Source: Faecalibacter sp. LW9
GTDB taxonomy: Bacteria; Bacteroidota; Bacteroidia; Flavobacteriales; Weeksellaceae
Direction of reading: 5' to 3'
Assembly: GCF_034661295.1 (NCBI RefSeq)
Contig: NZ_CP141062.1
Span: 1,860,001-1,924,000, forward strand
Length of the DNA stretch: 64,000 nucleotides
This document shows positions 42,231 to 51,512 of this stretch, piece after piece. The position numbers were made by a program, and so were the translations under genes. Positions within the stretch are counted from its first letter, which is position 1. Each line of letters starts with the position of its first letter. Below the pieces are notes generated by a model. The model saw only the letters and a program-made list of their open reading frames with translations. It was not told the origin of the DNA and did not search any database.

Positions 42231-45200
42231 ATGAAGAGAAGATTAACATCTTTGAGTTTGTTAGCTTTCCTAGGATTAGGATCGTTAGCTTTTGCTCAGG
42301 TAACGGGTGTAGTAAATGATGCTGATGGATTCCCAGAATCTGATGTTGAAGTTACTGTTAAAGGAACTGATAAGGTTGCTTACACAGATATGGATGGTGC
42401 TTTTGATATTGATGCTCAAATTGGAGACGTAATAGTCATCAATGGAAAAGAGTTCAACGTAACATCGAATACTTTAGGGACATTAAATTATGTTGATCCT
42501 AAAAAACAAGAAACTGTAGAATTAGGTACAGTAAATATTTTAGGTTCAATTAAATTAGATCCTACTCAAAAAATTGGTTCTTTCGAAACAATTAAACGTG
42601 ATGATTTAGAACAAACTCCAGTAGCTTCTGTGGATGAGGTTTTAAATGGTCGTGTGGCTGGTTTAAACTTCTCAACAGGTGGTGGTCAACCAGGTTCTGC
42701 TAACGTTATTGCAATTCGTGGTGCAGGTTCTTTCGTTGGAACAACAAACCCATTATATGTAATTGATGGTGTTGTTGTAGGTAAAGGTGATGATAACTCA
42801 GGGGTAATGACTTCATTCAATCCATTATCATCAATTGACCCTAACCAAATTGAATCAATTACAGTTTTAAAAGATGCTTCTTCAACAGCTTTATATGGAG
42901 CACGTGGGGCAAATGGGGTAATTGTAGTTAAAACAAAACGTGGTAAATTCAACCAAAAAACAAAATTCAATGTAGCGACAGAAATGTCGATTCAAGATAT
43001 TGCTTTTGATAAAGCGAAATTCTTAAATTCAGAAGATTTTGTAAAATGGGGTGGATTATCATTCTATAATACAGGAGAATTTTCTTCTCAACTAGAAGCT
43101 CAAAATTACTTCTCAGACGATGTTATCGGATGGGATGGTAAAACAAACGAAGATTGGACAAAAGCAATTCAACGTGATATGTCTACTGTTCGTACATACA
43201 GTTTCTCTGCAACAGGAGGTTCTGATAATACTTCTTTCCGTACAGGTTTTTCTTACTATGATAATGATCCATTAATTATCAACTCTAAATTCGACCGTTT
43301 ATCAGCGTCTTTAGCAGTTGATCACAAAGCTTCAGATCGTTTCAAATTAGGAACTAACTTAAACTATTCTCGTGTACAAAATAAAACGTATGCGGATGCA
43401 GGAGCGTACTCTAACCCATGGGCTACTCGTTGGACAATTATTCCAACATTACCTGTTTATAATGCGGATGGTTCGTATAATCTAAATTTATTAGGGAATA
43501 AAGATTTTAACCCGGTAGGTTTACAAAAAGAAAATAAAGTTGGTGGTACAGTTAACACGTTCTTAGCTTCTGTTTACGGAGACTACCAAATCATCAAAGA
43601 TTTATCATTCAACTCTCAATTTGGTACACAATACCAAAACTTAGATGAAACGTTATACTGGAATCCATATTTTGGTGATGGTCAACGTACGAATGGTTAT
43701 ATGTACGAATCTCAAAGCCAATATACAGATTGGAACTGGGTAAACACTTTAACTTACAACAAAAAATTTGGTGATCGTCACGAATTTATTGCAAATGCTG
43801 GTTGGGAATACCAAGAACACATTGGAAAAATTCGTTCTCAAGATAAACAAAACTTTATCTTAAACGGAATGTATATGGATAATGCTTCACAAGCTTTATC
43901 AATTTCTGGAAACCGAATTAAATGGACTCAAATTTCTTACTTCGGACGTTTAAATTATATTTTTGATGGAAAATATACAGTAAACGGACAAGTTCGTCGT
44001 GATGCAAACTCAACATTAGGAATCAATGACCAAGCTGGTCTATTCTGGTCTGTGGGTGGATCTTGGGCAATGAACAAAGATTTAAACATTCGTTTCGTTG
44101 ATAACTTAACATTACGTGCAAACTATGGTGAAATTGGTAACGTACCTTACGCTGATGGATGGGGTAACCAATACAACAGCTACTCAACGTTAGCAAATAC
44201 AAGAAACTATGGTGATGCAGGGGTATTAATCGTTGATACTGCAGGAAATCCAAATTTAAAATGGGAAATTTCTAAACAAGCCAACATAGGTTTAGATTAC
44301 TCTTTATTCAATGGATTCTTATCAGGTACAATTGATGCCTACAACAAACGTACTGAAGATGCCATCTTCCCTGTACAAATTCCTTCAGAAACGCCTTCAT
44401 CAGCAGATTATATCATGAAAAATGTGGGTGAAATCGTTAATAAAGGGATTGAGGCAACAGTTACTGTTCGTCCTTTCCGTGGAGATTTCAACTGGAACAT
44501 TAGTGCAAACTTCGCTTACAATAAATCAGAAGTTGGAGATTTAATTGACAACGATGCTATTTATTTAGAAGGTGGTAATAAAGCTGTTCAATCAGGACGT
44601 TTATTCGGTGAATACTACATGGTAGGATGGGCTGGAGTAGATCAGTCAAATGGTAATCCATTATTCTACACTGACGAAACGGAAACAGAAACAACTTCTA
44701 ACTATAATGAAGCTTCTAAGTATTTCCAAGATAAATCACCATTCCCTAAATATATGGCTGGTTTAAGAAATGACTTAAGCTACAAAAATATTACGTTATC
44801 TGTCTTCTTATCTGGACAATTTGAGTATTCCGTAATCGATAGATTCTCAAACTACATCTACAATGATGGAGCTTATTACGATATCAACGTTTATCAAGAG
44901 GCATTAACAGACAGCTGGACTCCACAAAATACTACAGCTTCTAACCCAATGCAGGTGTATGGTAACGGTACTGGTTCAAACAAAATGTCAACTCGTTTCT
45001 TACGTGATGGTGATCACATCCGTTTAAAAGAGGTAAAATTAGCTTATAGTTTAGGTGATAAGTTAGAAAAATCAGGAATCAGTAACTTAACAGTTTATGT
45101 TCGTGCAACGAACTTAGCGACTTGGGCGTTTGATAAAAAATTAACGTTCGACCCTGAAACAAACTCAAACAGTTATTCTTACGGATGGCAAGGTAAAGGG

Positions 45201-45263
45201 ACTTATGATTATACATCTCCAATCATGAGAAGTTTCTCAGTAGGTGTATCAGTTGATTTCTAA
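42231..45263 (+). CDS. SusC/RagA-family TonB-linked outer-membrane transporter
   Basis: From ATG 42231 the protein is 1010 residues with a clear signal peptide (MKRRLTSLSLLAFLGLGSLAFAQ). A carboxypeptidase-D regulatory domain (TGVVNDADGFPESDVEVTVKG) is followed by a plug with VDEVLNGRVAGLNFSTGGGQPGS and VLKDASSTALYGARGANGVIVVKTK, then a 22-strand barrel closing with SFSVGVSVDF. It imports glycans, peptides or other large nutrients with its SusD lid. No hydrolases or sigma/anti-sigma genes flank the pair, so the substrate cannot be inferred. The start at 42231 is chosen for the signal peptide. Confidence 0.95.
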   Translation: MKRRLTSLSLLAFLGLGSLAFAQVTGVVNDADGFPESDVEVTVKGTDKVAYTDMDGAFDIDAQIGDVIVINGKEFNVTSNTLGTLNYVDPKKQETVELGTVNILGSIKLDPTQKIGSFETIKRDDLEQTPVASVDEVLNGRVAGLNFSTGGGQPGSANVIAIRGAGSFVGTTNPLYVIDGVVVGKGDDNSGVMTSFNPLSSIDPNQIESITVLKDASSTALYGARGANGVIVVKTKRGKFNQKTKFNVATEMSIQDIAFDKAKFLNSEDFVKWGGLSFYNTGEFSSQLEAQNYFSDDVIGWDGKTNEDWTKAIQRDMSTVRTYSFSATGGSDNTSFRTGFSYYDNDPLIINSKFDRLSASLAVDHKASDRFKLGTNLNYSRVQNKTYADAGAYSNPWATRWTIIPTLPVYNADGSYNLNLLGNKDFNPVGLQKENKVGGTVNTFLASVYGDYQIIKDLSFNSQFGTQYQNLDETLYWNPYFGDGQRTNGYMYESQSQYTDWNWVNTLTYNKKFGDRHEFIANAGWEYQEHIGKIRSQDKQNFILNGMYMDNASQALSISGNRIKWTQISYFGRLNYIFDGKYTVNGQVRRDANSTLGINDQAGLFWSVGGSWAMNKDLNIRFVDNLTLRANYGEIGNVPYADGWGNQYNSYSTLANTRNYGDAGVLIVDTAGNPNLKWEISKQANIGLDYSLFNGFLSGTIDAYNKRTEDAIFPVQIPSETPSSADYIMKNVGEIVNKGIEATVTVRPFRGDFNWNISANFAYNKSEVGDLIDNDAIYLEGGNKAVQSGRLFGEYYMVGWAGVDQSNGNPLFYTDETETETTSNYNEASKYFQDKSPFPKYMAGLRNDLSYKNITLSVFLSGQFEYSVIDRFSNYIYNDGAYYDINVYQEALTDSWTPQNTTASNPMQVYGNGTGSNKMSTRFLRDGDHIRLKEVKLAYSLGDKLEKSGISNLTVYVRATNLATWAFDKKLTFDPETNSNSYSYGWQGKGTYDYTSPIMRSFSVGVSVDF

Positions 45264-45276
45264 AAAGTAGAGTAAA

Positions 45277-46707
45277 ATGAAAAAGATAACAATATTAGCG
45301 ATTACTGCATTTATGGTAAGTTTTTCTTCATGTTCAGAAGATTTATTAGACCAAACGCCAGTTAATACAATTACATACGATGGTAATTCTACCATCAAAT
45401 CAGCTAGTGATATGGAAGCTGCCCTTAATGGGATGTACAGCGAATTTGCTTCAGCAGATGCATTAGCAACAGACGGAATCGTTTTAGGAGAGTTAATCTC
45501 TGATAATGCTTTTATTTCAAGAAGAAATGATGGTCGTTTCAAGATCACTAATACAATGACTTGGACGCCTTCAGATACGAATAATGATTTCGTGATTTAC
45601 AACAAATTATATGATGTTGTAGGGATGGCTAACTTAATTATCAACTCTGATTTAGAAGAGACTGATGTTGTGAAAGGTTTTAAAGCGCAAGCTTATGCTG
45701 CACGTGGTATTGCATTTTACTACTTAGCATCTTTCTATGCAGCAAACCCAACATCTGGAGAAAACCAAGAGTATGGTATTGCAATTCATACAGGTGAATA
45801 CAATCCTAATGCTTACTATGGTCGTTCCACAGTTGCTGAAACGTATGCTCAAATTATCTCGGATTTAGAAAATGGTATTTCTGAATATAACGAATCGACA
45901 GTAAATAAAGGATATTTATCTGCAACAGCTTCTCGTTTAATGTTAGCGAAAGCTTACTTAACTCGTGGAGCTGCAGGAGATTACCAAAAAGCAATTCAGT
46001 ATGCGGATGAAGCATTAGCTTCTAATGCAACTATTACTGCAACAGAATTAAATTCTTATTTCAAAGGAACAACTTCTGGTGAATTAAATAATCAACCAGA
46101 AACAGTATTTGAAATTAATATGTCTGTTATTACAAACCCAGGGGTTAACCGTGCAATTTCTGCATTCTATGACCCTTATGGAGCGAAAAACTATTTAATG
46201 TTCCGTGCCGATTTCATCAACTCAATTTCGGATGATGATGCGCGTAAAGCATTATTTACACAAGAAAATGCATCTGAAAATGATGATCCTAAAGGATACT
46301 ACGTACAGAAATTTACACAAACCGTTGATGGAACAAACTTCATCGGAAATGTTCGTGTATTACGTTTAACAGAAGCTAAATTCATCAAATGGGAAGCCAT
46401 GGCTAAATTAGGTCAAGGTGCTGCAGCTTTAGCTGAATTAAATGAATTTGCTGCTGAACGTGGTGGAGCTCAATATGAAGGTGATGCATTAACAGCAATT
46501 TTAGCTGAAAAACGTATCGAATTCTTAGGAGAGGGACAACGTTTCCACGATTTAAAACGTAATAACTTAGGATTTGTTAAAACAACAAATGTAGAAGGTA
46601 ATATTGCTGATGTACCTGCAAACAGCAAGTACTTCTTCTTCCCAATCCCAAGTTCAACGTTGAACTTAAACCGTGCTATGACACAATTCCCAGGGTGGGG
46701 TAACTAA
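45277..46707 (+). CDS. SusD/RagB-family nutrient-binding lipoprotein
   Basis: The 476-residue lipoprotein (MKKITILAITAFMVSFSSC, lipobox Cys19) has the SusD alpha/TPR fold: YKLYDVVGMANLIINS-type helices, AYAARGIAFYYLASFY, SATASRLMLAKAYLTRGA and the C-terminal AEKRIEFLGEGQRFHDLKRN. It caps the SusC pore at the cell surface and captures substrate. The ATG follows susC by 13 bases. An IS1182-family element begins 21 bases after the stop, so any further genes of the locus are cut off. Confidence 0.95.
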   Translation: MKKITILAITAFMVSFSSCSEDLLDQTPVNTITYDGNSTIKSASDMEAALNGMYSEFASADALATDGIVLGELISDNAFISRRNDGRFKITNTMTWTPSDTNNDFVIYNKLYDVVGMANLIINSDLEETDVVKGFKAQAYAARGIAFYYLASFYAANPTSGENQEYGIAIHTGEYNPNAYYGRSTVAETYAQIISDLENGISEYNESTVNKGYLSATASRLMLAKAYLTRGAAGDYQKAIQYADEALASNATITATELNSYFKGTTSGELNNQPETVFEINMSVITNPGVNRAISAFYDPYGAKNYLMFRADFINSISDDDARKALFTQENASENDDPKGYYVQKFTQTVDGTNFIGNVRVLRLTEAKFIKWEAMAKLGQGAAALAELNEFAAERGGAQYEGDALTAILAEKRIEFLGEGQRFHDLKRNNLGFVKTTNVEGNIADVPANSKYFFFPIPSSTLNLNRAMTQFPGWGN

Positions 46708-46728
46708 AATATCATCCAATTCAATAAG

Positions 46729-46749
46729 AAAAAGAGGCTGTCTCAAAAG
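46729..46749 (+). repeat. Left inverted repeat of the IS1182-family element
   Basis: This 21-base end is identical to the reverse complement of the right end. It continues into a perfect hairpin GCTGTCTCA-AAAG-TGAGACAGC (46737-46758) followed by T, forming a terminator. Confidence 0.85.
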
Positions 46750-46766
46750 TGAGACAGCTTTTTTTT
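46737..46766 (+). terminator. Hairpin terminator formed by the IS1182 left end
   Basis: GCTGTCTCA / TGAGACAGC with loop AAAG, then eight T. It now serves as the only visible terminator of susCD. Confidence 0.7.
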
Positions 46767-46822
46767 AAGAAAAAAGGAAAGCCTAAGCTTTCCCAATTGG
46801 TGCAATTTTATTAAATTGCTGT

Positions 46823-48160
46823 GTGTATACTAGTTCGAAAATAGTCTTTAAAGATTACAATCCCAAAGAAAATTTGCTTTTTCCTCCAAATTTATCGGAG
46901 TTGATAGAAGAAAAGCATCCTGTTAGAGTTATTTCCAATATAATAGATGGTTTAGCAATTAAAAATCTTATTAATAGCTATAAACCATATGGAACATCAT
47001 CTTATCACCCAAAAATGCTTCTGAAAGTGTTGATTTATGGCTACCTAAGTAATATTTATTCAAGCCGTAAATTAGAACAAGCACTGAAAGAAAATATTCA
47101 TTTTATGTGGCTTTCTGGAATGAATCGTCCTGACCATAATACGATAAATCGCTTTCGTAGCGAGCGATTAAAAGGTAAACTGAAATCTATATTCACTCAA
47201 ATAGTCTTGCTTTTAGAAAAAGAAGGAATCGTTAGTTTAACAACCACTTTTGTTGATGGGACTAAGATTGAGGCAAACGCTAATCGCTATACATTCGTTT
47301 GGGGAAGAGCGATTAAAAAACACAAAGCTAGAATTTCTGAGCAGTTAGAAGACTTATGGAATTACGCAGAAAGTGTAGCAAAAGAAGAGCTTCAAAACAC
47401 AGAAAATATTGAATTTAAAGAAATCGATTCTGAAAAAGTCACACAAACAATTGATAAGATAAATGAAGTTTTGAAAGATAAAAAAATCCCATCAAAGATT
47501 CGTCAAAAGCTCAATTATGGAAAGAGAAATTGGTCTAAGAATTTAGAAAAATACAAAAAACAAGAAGAGATTTTACAACAAAGAAATTCTTACTCTAAGA
47601 CCGATACAGATGCTACATTTATGAGAATGAAAGAAGATCATATGAAAAATGGTCAGCTAAAACCCGCTTATAATCTGCAAATCTCCACGAATAAACAGTA
47701 TATTTTACATTATTCTATTCACCATAATCCAACCGATACAAAAACTCTAAAACCTCATTTAGCAGGTTTTGAGCAGCATTACCATAGAACTCCAAAAGAG
47801 CTTGTAGCCGATGCGGGCTATGGCTCAGAAGAAAATTATAACTTGCTTAAATCAAAAAAGATAAAACCTTACGTAAAATACAATTACTTCAGAAAAGATC
47901 AAAAATCAGGACAAATTACTTCTTCAGAGAGCAATCCCAAACTGGCTAAAATAAGAGAAAAAGCATATAAACTTCTCAATACAGTGAAAGGTATCAAACT
48001 CAGAAAACAAAGATGTCACGATGTTGAACCAGTTTTTGCCGAAATAAAACACAACAAAAACTTTAAACGATTTATGTTAAGAGGAGTTGATAAAGTCGAA
48101 ATTGAAGTCGGCTTACTTGCTATTGCTCATAACTTAAAGAAAATGGCGAAAATCACCTGA
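46823..48160 (+). CDS. IS1182-family transposase
   Basis: The 445-residue transposase starts at GTG 46823. The N-terminal domain (NPKENLLFPPNLSELIEEKHPVRVI..SYHPKMLLKVLIYGYL) is typical of IS1182. The DDE residues are visible in TTFVDGTKIEANA, VADAGYGSEENY and VEPVFAEIKHNKNFKRF. A lysine-rich insert lies between the first two motifs. The frame is intact and both ends are intact, so the element may still move. Confidence 0.92.
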   Translation: MYTSSKIVFKDYNPKENLLFPPNLSELIEEKHPVRVISNIIDGLAIKNLINSYKPYGTSSYHPKMLLKVLIYGYLSNIYSSRKLEQALKENIHFMWLSGMNRPDHNTINRFRSERLKGKLKSIFTQIVLLLEKEGIVSLTTTFVDGTKIEANANRYTFVWGRAIKKHKARISEQLEDLWNYAESVAKEELQNTENIEFKEIDSEKVTQTIDKINEVLKDKKIPSKIRQKLNYGKRNWSKNLEKYKKQEEILQQRNSYSKTDTDATFMRMKEDHMKNGQLKPAYNLQISTNKQYILHYSIHHNPTDTKTLKPHLAGFEQHYHRTPKELVADAGYGSEENYNLLKSKKIKPYVKYNYFRKDQKSGQITSSESNPKLAKIREKAYKLLNTVKGIKLRKQRCHDVEPVFAEIKHNKNFKRFMLRGVDKVEIEVGLLAIAHNLKKMAKIT

Positions 48161-48272
48161 AAAAAGTTCATTTTACCATCATTTTTACATTTTTTGCTTA
48201 TTTAATTCAATTTTGAACTATTAAATTACAAAATTAGATTCATCAGATAAAATACAAAAAAAAAGAGACTGT

Positions 48273-48293
48273 CTTTTGAGACAGCCTCTTTTT
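48273..48293 (-). repeat. Right inverted repeat of the IS1182-family element
   Basis: This 21-base end is the partner of 46729-46749. With the preceding GAGACTGTC it also forms a hairpin followed by T. Confidence 0.85.
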
Positions 48294-48299
48294 TATGGA

Positions 48300-48905
48300 T
48301 TATAATTTCGATTTATATCTCAAATCCTTTCCGAAGTATTTATTCCACATAAAATCGACAAATAGTAACGAATAAAGAAACCGAATTAAAAAGAATAAAA
48401 TGATATAAAAATATTTTTCGTGAAAATTTAAAATATAATCATATCGTCTAACAGCTTCAGTAATAGCTTCTCGATTTTCGTATAAGAATGGTAATGATAT
48501 AAAATCAATTACAAGAGAAATTATACTAAAAATCATAACAGGAATAATAATCTTATTATGATTCAAATATTTATCATTTTTCCATAAAAAATAGCCACCT
48601 ATAATTAAACTAAATTCTACACTTAGAAATAGAATAAATAACTTTGGAAATAACCTTGGTAAATCTTCGTTATTAGACTCATCTTCAACTAAGTTTGGCT
48701 CAAATTCATTTAAATCCTCTTCTTTTTCTTTTTCAAAAATTAATTGTTCTATACGTTTCAATTCTTCAAAAGAAAATTCTTTTCCTCTTTCCTTTAAAAT
48801 TTCTTTAGCTAGTTCTATTGCAGAAGAAGTATAGCGAGAATTAGAAGCGATATATTTTTCTAATTCTTGATTAGAAAGTTTATTTAAAACCGATTTTTTA
48901 GCCAT
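48300..48905 (-). CDS. Membrane protein of unknown function, 201 aa
   Basis: A charged cytoplasmic N-terminal region of about 85 residues (with SNQELEKYIASNSRYTSSAIELAKEILKERG, a helical pair) is followed by three membrane helices (about 90-106, 118-138, 165-183). No family was recognised. It lies three bases after the NamZ gene on the same strand, so it is in one operon with a cell-wall enzyme. An IS1182-family element ends just after its stop codon and may have removed its terminator. Confidence 0.7.
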   Translation of the reverse strand: MAKKSVLNKLSNQELEKYIASNSRYTSSAIELAKEILKERGKEFSFEELKRIEQLIFEKEKEEDLNEFEPNLVEDESNNEDLPRLFPKLFILFLSVEFSLIIGGYFLWKNDKYLNHNKIIIPVMIFSIISLVIDFISLPFLYENREAITEAVRRYDYILNFHEKYFYIILFFLIRFLYSLLFVDFMWNKYFGKDLRYKSKL

Positions 48906-48908
48906 CGA

Positions 48909-50171
48909 TTAATCTTTATACATCAAATATTTAGCTCTTACTTTCTTAAATTCATCCAAATCCTTTTGCCAAGTTGCTTTGATACGTTCTTCCGACCATC
49001 CTGTTTCAATTTGTTTTCTCAATTCAGCTGTTCCAGATAATTGATCAATCCATAATTTTTTTCCGTTCAACGTCCAAAAAGGTTGTTTTGTATTGTTTCG
49101 ATACGCATTAATCAACCATTGCAATGAAATTTCATCCATATACAATTCATCCGATAAATCTTCACCGTAACAAATTTCATCTTTAAACTTTGGACTTGTC
49201 GCTCCAGGTTTTGAAGTCGGCGTATATTGGAATGGCATATTTTTTAAATAAGGTGAACCATAAACTTGAAATTGAAAATCTGTACCTCTTCCTTCGTTTA
49301 CATTTGTTCCTTCAAACAAACACGTACTTGGATAAAGGTTAATCGCACGGTCGTTCGGTAAATTTGGTGAAGGTTTTATCGGTAAAGTATAGCGCATTTT
49401 ATGATTGTAATCTTTCAAAGGAATCACTTTTAAATCGGCTTTCATTTTATTTTTCAACCAGCCTTCTCCATTAATCATTTGTGCATATTCGCCAATTGTC
49501 ATTCCATAAACAATCGGAACCTTATGCATTCCCACAAAGGAAGTAAATTCAGGTTGCATCACTGGCCCGTCGATATAATGTGCATTTGGATTTGGACGAT
49601 CCAAAACAATCACTTGCTTGCCTTGTTCGGCAGCCGCTTCCATAACATAATGTAATGTCGAAATATAGGTATAGAAACGCGCACCAACATCTTGCATATC
49701 GAAGAGTAAAATATCAACATCTTTGATTTGATCAGCTGTTGGTTTACGGTTATTTCCGTACAATGAAACAATAGGTAATCCTGTTTTAGAATCTACACCC
49801 GATTTGACCTTAGCGCCTGCATCGGCATCACCTCGAAATCCGTGCTCAGGCGAATAGATTTTAACTACATTTATTTTTTGATCCAATAAAAAATCAACCA
49901 AATGAATGGTATTGTCCTTATAATCTAAATTTTTTGCATTTGTCCTTAAGATTCCAGTTTGATTGGAAACAACTCCAATTTTTTTCCCTTTTAATAATTG
50001 CAAATAAGCTTCTGTATTTTCAGCACCAAGACCAATTTCTAAACCATAAACCAAATCTAATTTCTTGTTCGCTCCTGCAAATTCGGTAGCATAATCGGTA
50101 GTTTGTGAAATTGAAAAAATTGGAGTGCTTAGAAGTAAAGCAATTGATGTATATTTGACAAGTTTTTTCAT
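48909..50171 (-). CDS. Exo-beta-N-acetylmuramidase NamZ (DUF1343, GH171)
   Basis: The 420-residue exported protein has a signal peptide (about 1-22, ending FSISQ). The DUF1343 domain has GKKIGVVSNQTGI, YSPEHGFRGDADAGAKV with conserved Glu-His, PIVSLYGNNRKPT, DILLFDMQDVGARFYTYIST, VLDRPNP and FEGTNVNEGRGTDFQFQVYG. Characterised relatives remove MurNAc from the non-reducing end of peptidoglycan fragments and work with NagZ. A NagZ-like GH3 and a GH25 are also in this window. It is the first gene of an operon with the unknown membrane protein at 48300. Confidence 0.92.
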   Translation of the reverse strand: MKKLVKYTSIALLLSTPIFSISQTTDYATEFAGANKKLDLVYGLEIGLGAENTEAYLQLLKGKKIGVVSNQTGILRTNAKNLDYKDNTIHLVDFLLDQKINVVKIYSPEHGFRGDADAGAKVKSGVDSKTGLPIVSLYGNNRKPTADQIKDVDILLFDMQDVGARFYTYISTLHYVMEAAAEQGKQVIVLDRPNPNAHYIDGPVMQPEFTSFVGMHKVPIVYGMTIGEYAQMINGEGWLKNKMKADLKVIPLKDYNHKMRYTLPIKPSPNLPNDRAINLYPSTCLFEGTNVNEGRGTDFQFQVYGSPYLKNMPFQYTPTSKPGATSPKFKDEICYGEDLSDELYMDEISLQWLINAYRNNTKQPFWTLNGKKLWIDQLSGTAELRKQIETGWSEERIKATWQKDLDEFKKVRAKYLMYKD

Positions 50172-50254
50172 AGTGATAATAGTGTTATCATGGGGTTGAA
50201 ACAGAGACGATTTAAAAGATATCGTCTGATTGTATCATTGTAAAAATTAATAAT

Positions 50255-51484
50255 TTGAACTTTTCTTGGTGGTTTTCTAAAAAAATAGCACTTGGTAAAA
50301 ATACTAAAAATAACTTATCAAGTATTATCATTCGTATTGGTCAAGTTGCAGTGGCTTTAGGAATTATCGTTTCTTTGGTCACGATTTCTACGGGTGTCGG
50401 TGCTCGAAAAGCAATCAAAAGTAAATTAGCCGATTTCAACGGTCATATTACGATTCGTAATTATAACAGCAACAATTCTTTAAATTCAGATTCTTTATCG
50501 CTTAAGCAAGCATTTTATCCAACATTTAAAAATGTACCCGATGTGGTCCACGTGCAAGCCATTGCTAACAAAAGTGGGGTGATTCGGACAGCCGAGAACT
50601 TTAGTGGTGTTGTTTTTAAAGGTGTTGGTACCGATTACGATTCGGTACGATTTGAAAATTTCTTGGTAAAAGGTCATTTTCCACGCGTCAACAAAGACTC
50701 AATGACGGATGATGTGGTATTATCCAAGAAAATTGCGGACGAATTAAAATTGGATGTCGACAGTTCATTTGTAATGTATTTTATTCGCGAAGACAGTAAC
50801 CCTGTTTATCGTCGTTTTAATGTACGTGGGATTTACAAATCCGATATCAAAAACTTTGATGATATCGTGATGTTAGGGGATATCAAACACGTACAAAACC
50901 TAAATAAATGGGACAGTACGACGGTTGGAGGATTTGAATTGTTTGTCAAAGATGTAGAAGATATAGAAACTGCTGCAGCTCAAGTCGCTCAAAATATTCC
51001 GTATAATTTATTTTCTGAATCCGCGACATCATCCTTTGCTCAAATCAACGAATGGATCACCATTTTTGATAAGAATATTGTTATCATTGTCGTGATTATG
51101 CTTTTTGTAGTGATCATTAATATGGTAATGGTATTATTAATTTTGATTTTAGAACGTACGCAATCCATCGGATTATTAAAAGCATTTGGAGCAACCAATT
51201 GGAAGGTCAGAACTTTATTTATCAATTATGCCATCTTTATTATGTTTCCAGGGTTAGTAGCAGGAAATGTAATTGGATTAGGATTATTATTGATTCAGAA
51301 ATATTTTAAAATCATCAAATTGCCAGCAGAAAATTATTATATCTCTGTTGCGCCTGTCTATTTAGATTTCGGAACAATCGCATTGCTTAATATTGGTGCT
51401 ATTATAATTTGTGCAATTGTATTACTTTTGCCATCGTATATGATTGCTAAGATTACGCCATCAAAAGCGATAAATTTTAGATAA
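50255..51484 (+). CDS. FtsX-like ABC permease (LolC/E type)
   Basis: The 409-residue protein has one helix near 28-50, a periplasmic domain of about 220 residues, and three C-terminal helices (FDKNIVIIVVIMLFVVIINMVMVLLILIL onward). The coupling segment is ERTQSIGLLKAFGATNWKV. This is the LolC/E pattern of lipoprotein-release permeases; no LolD ATPase is adjacent, so it must use one from elsewhere. The start is TTG 50255, as no ATG or GTG is available in frame. Confidence 0.88.
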   Translation: MNFSWWFSKKIALGKNTKNNLSSIIIRIGQVAVALGIIVSLVTISTGVGARKAIKSKLADFNGHITIRNYNSNNSLNSDSLSLKQAFYPTFKNVPDVVHVQAIANKSGVIRTAENFSGVVFKGVGTDYDSVRFENFLVKGHFPRVNKDSMTDDVVLSKKIADELKLDVDSSFVMYFIREDSNPVYRRFNVRGIYKSDIKNFDDIVMLGDIKHVQNLNKWDSTTVGGFELFVKDVEDIETAAAQVAQNIPYNLFSESATSSFAQINEWITIFDKNIVIIVVIMLFVVIINMVMVLLILILERTQSIGLLKAFGATNWKVRTLFINYAIFIMFPGLVAGNVIGLGLLLIQKYFKIIKLPAENYYISVAPVYLDFGTIALLNIGAIIICAIVLLLPSYMIAKITPSKAINFR

Positions 51485-51512
51485 TTTTTTTAAGAAAATA
51501 AATAAGTGTAGA

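Larger units (their letters stand above)
46729..48293 (+). mobile_element. IS1182-family insertion sequence, about 1565 bp
   Basis: Perfect 21-base inverted ends (AAAAAGAGGCTGTCTCAAAAG) at 46729-46749 and 48273-48293 enclose a single 445-codon transposase. No clear target duplication can be seen because both ends lie in A/T runs. The right end stops seven bases before the stop codon of the gene at 48300. Confidence 0.85.
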
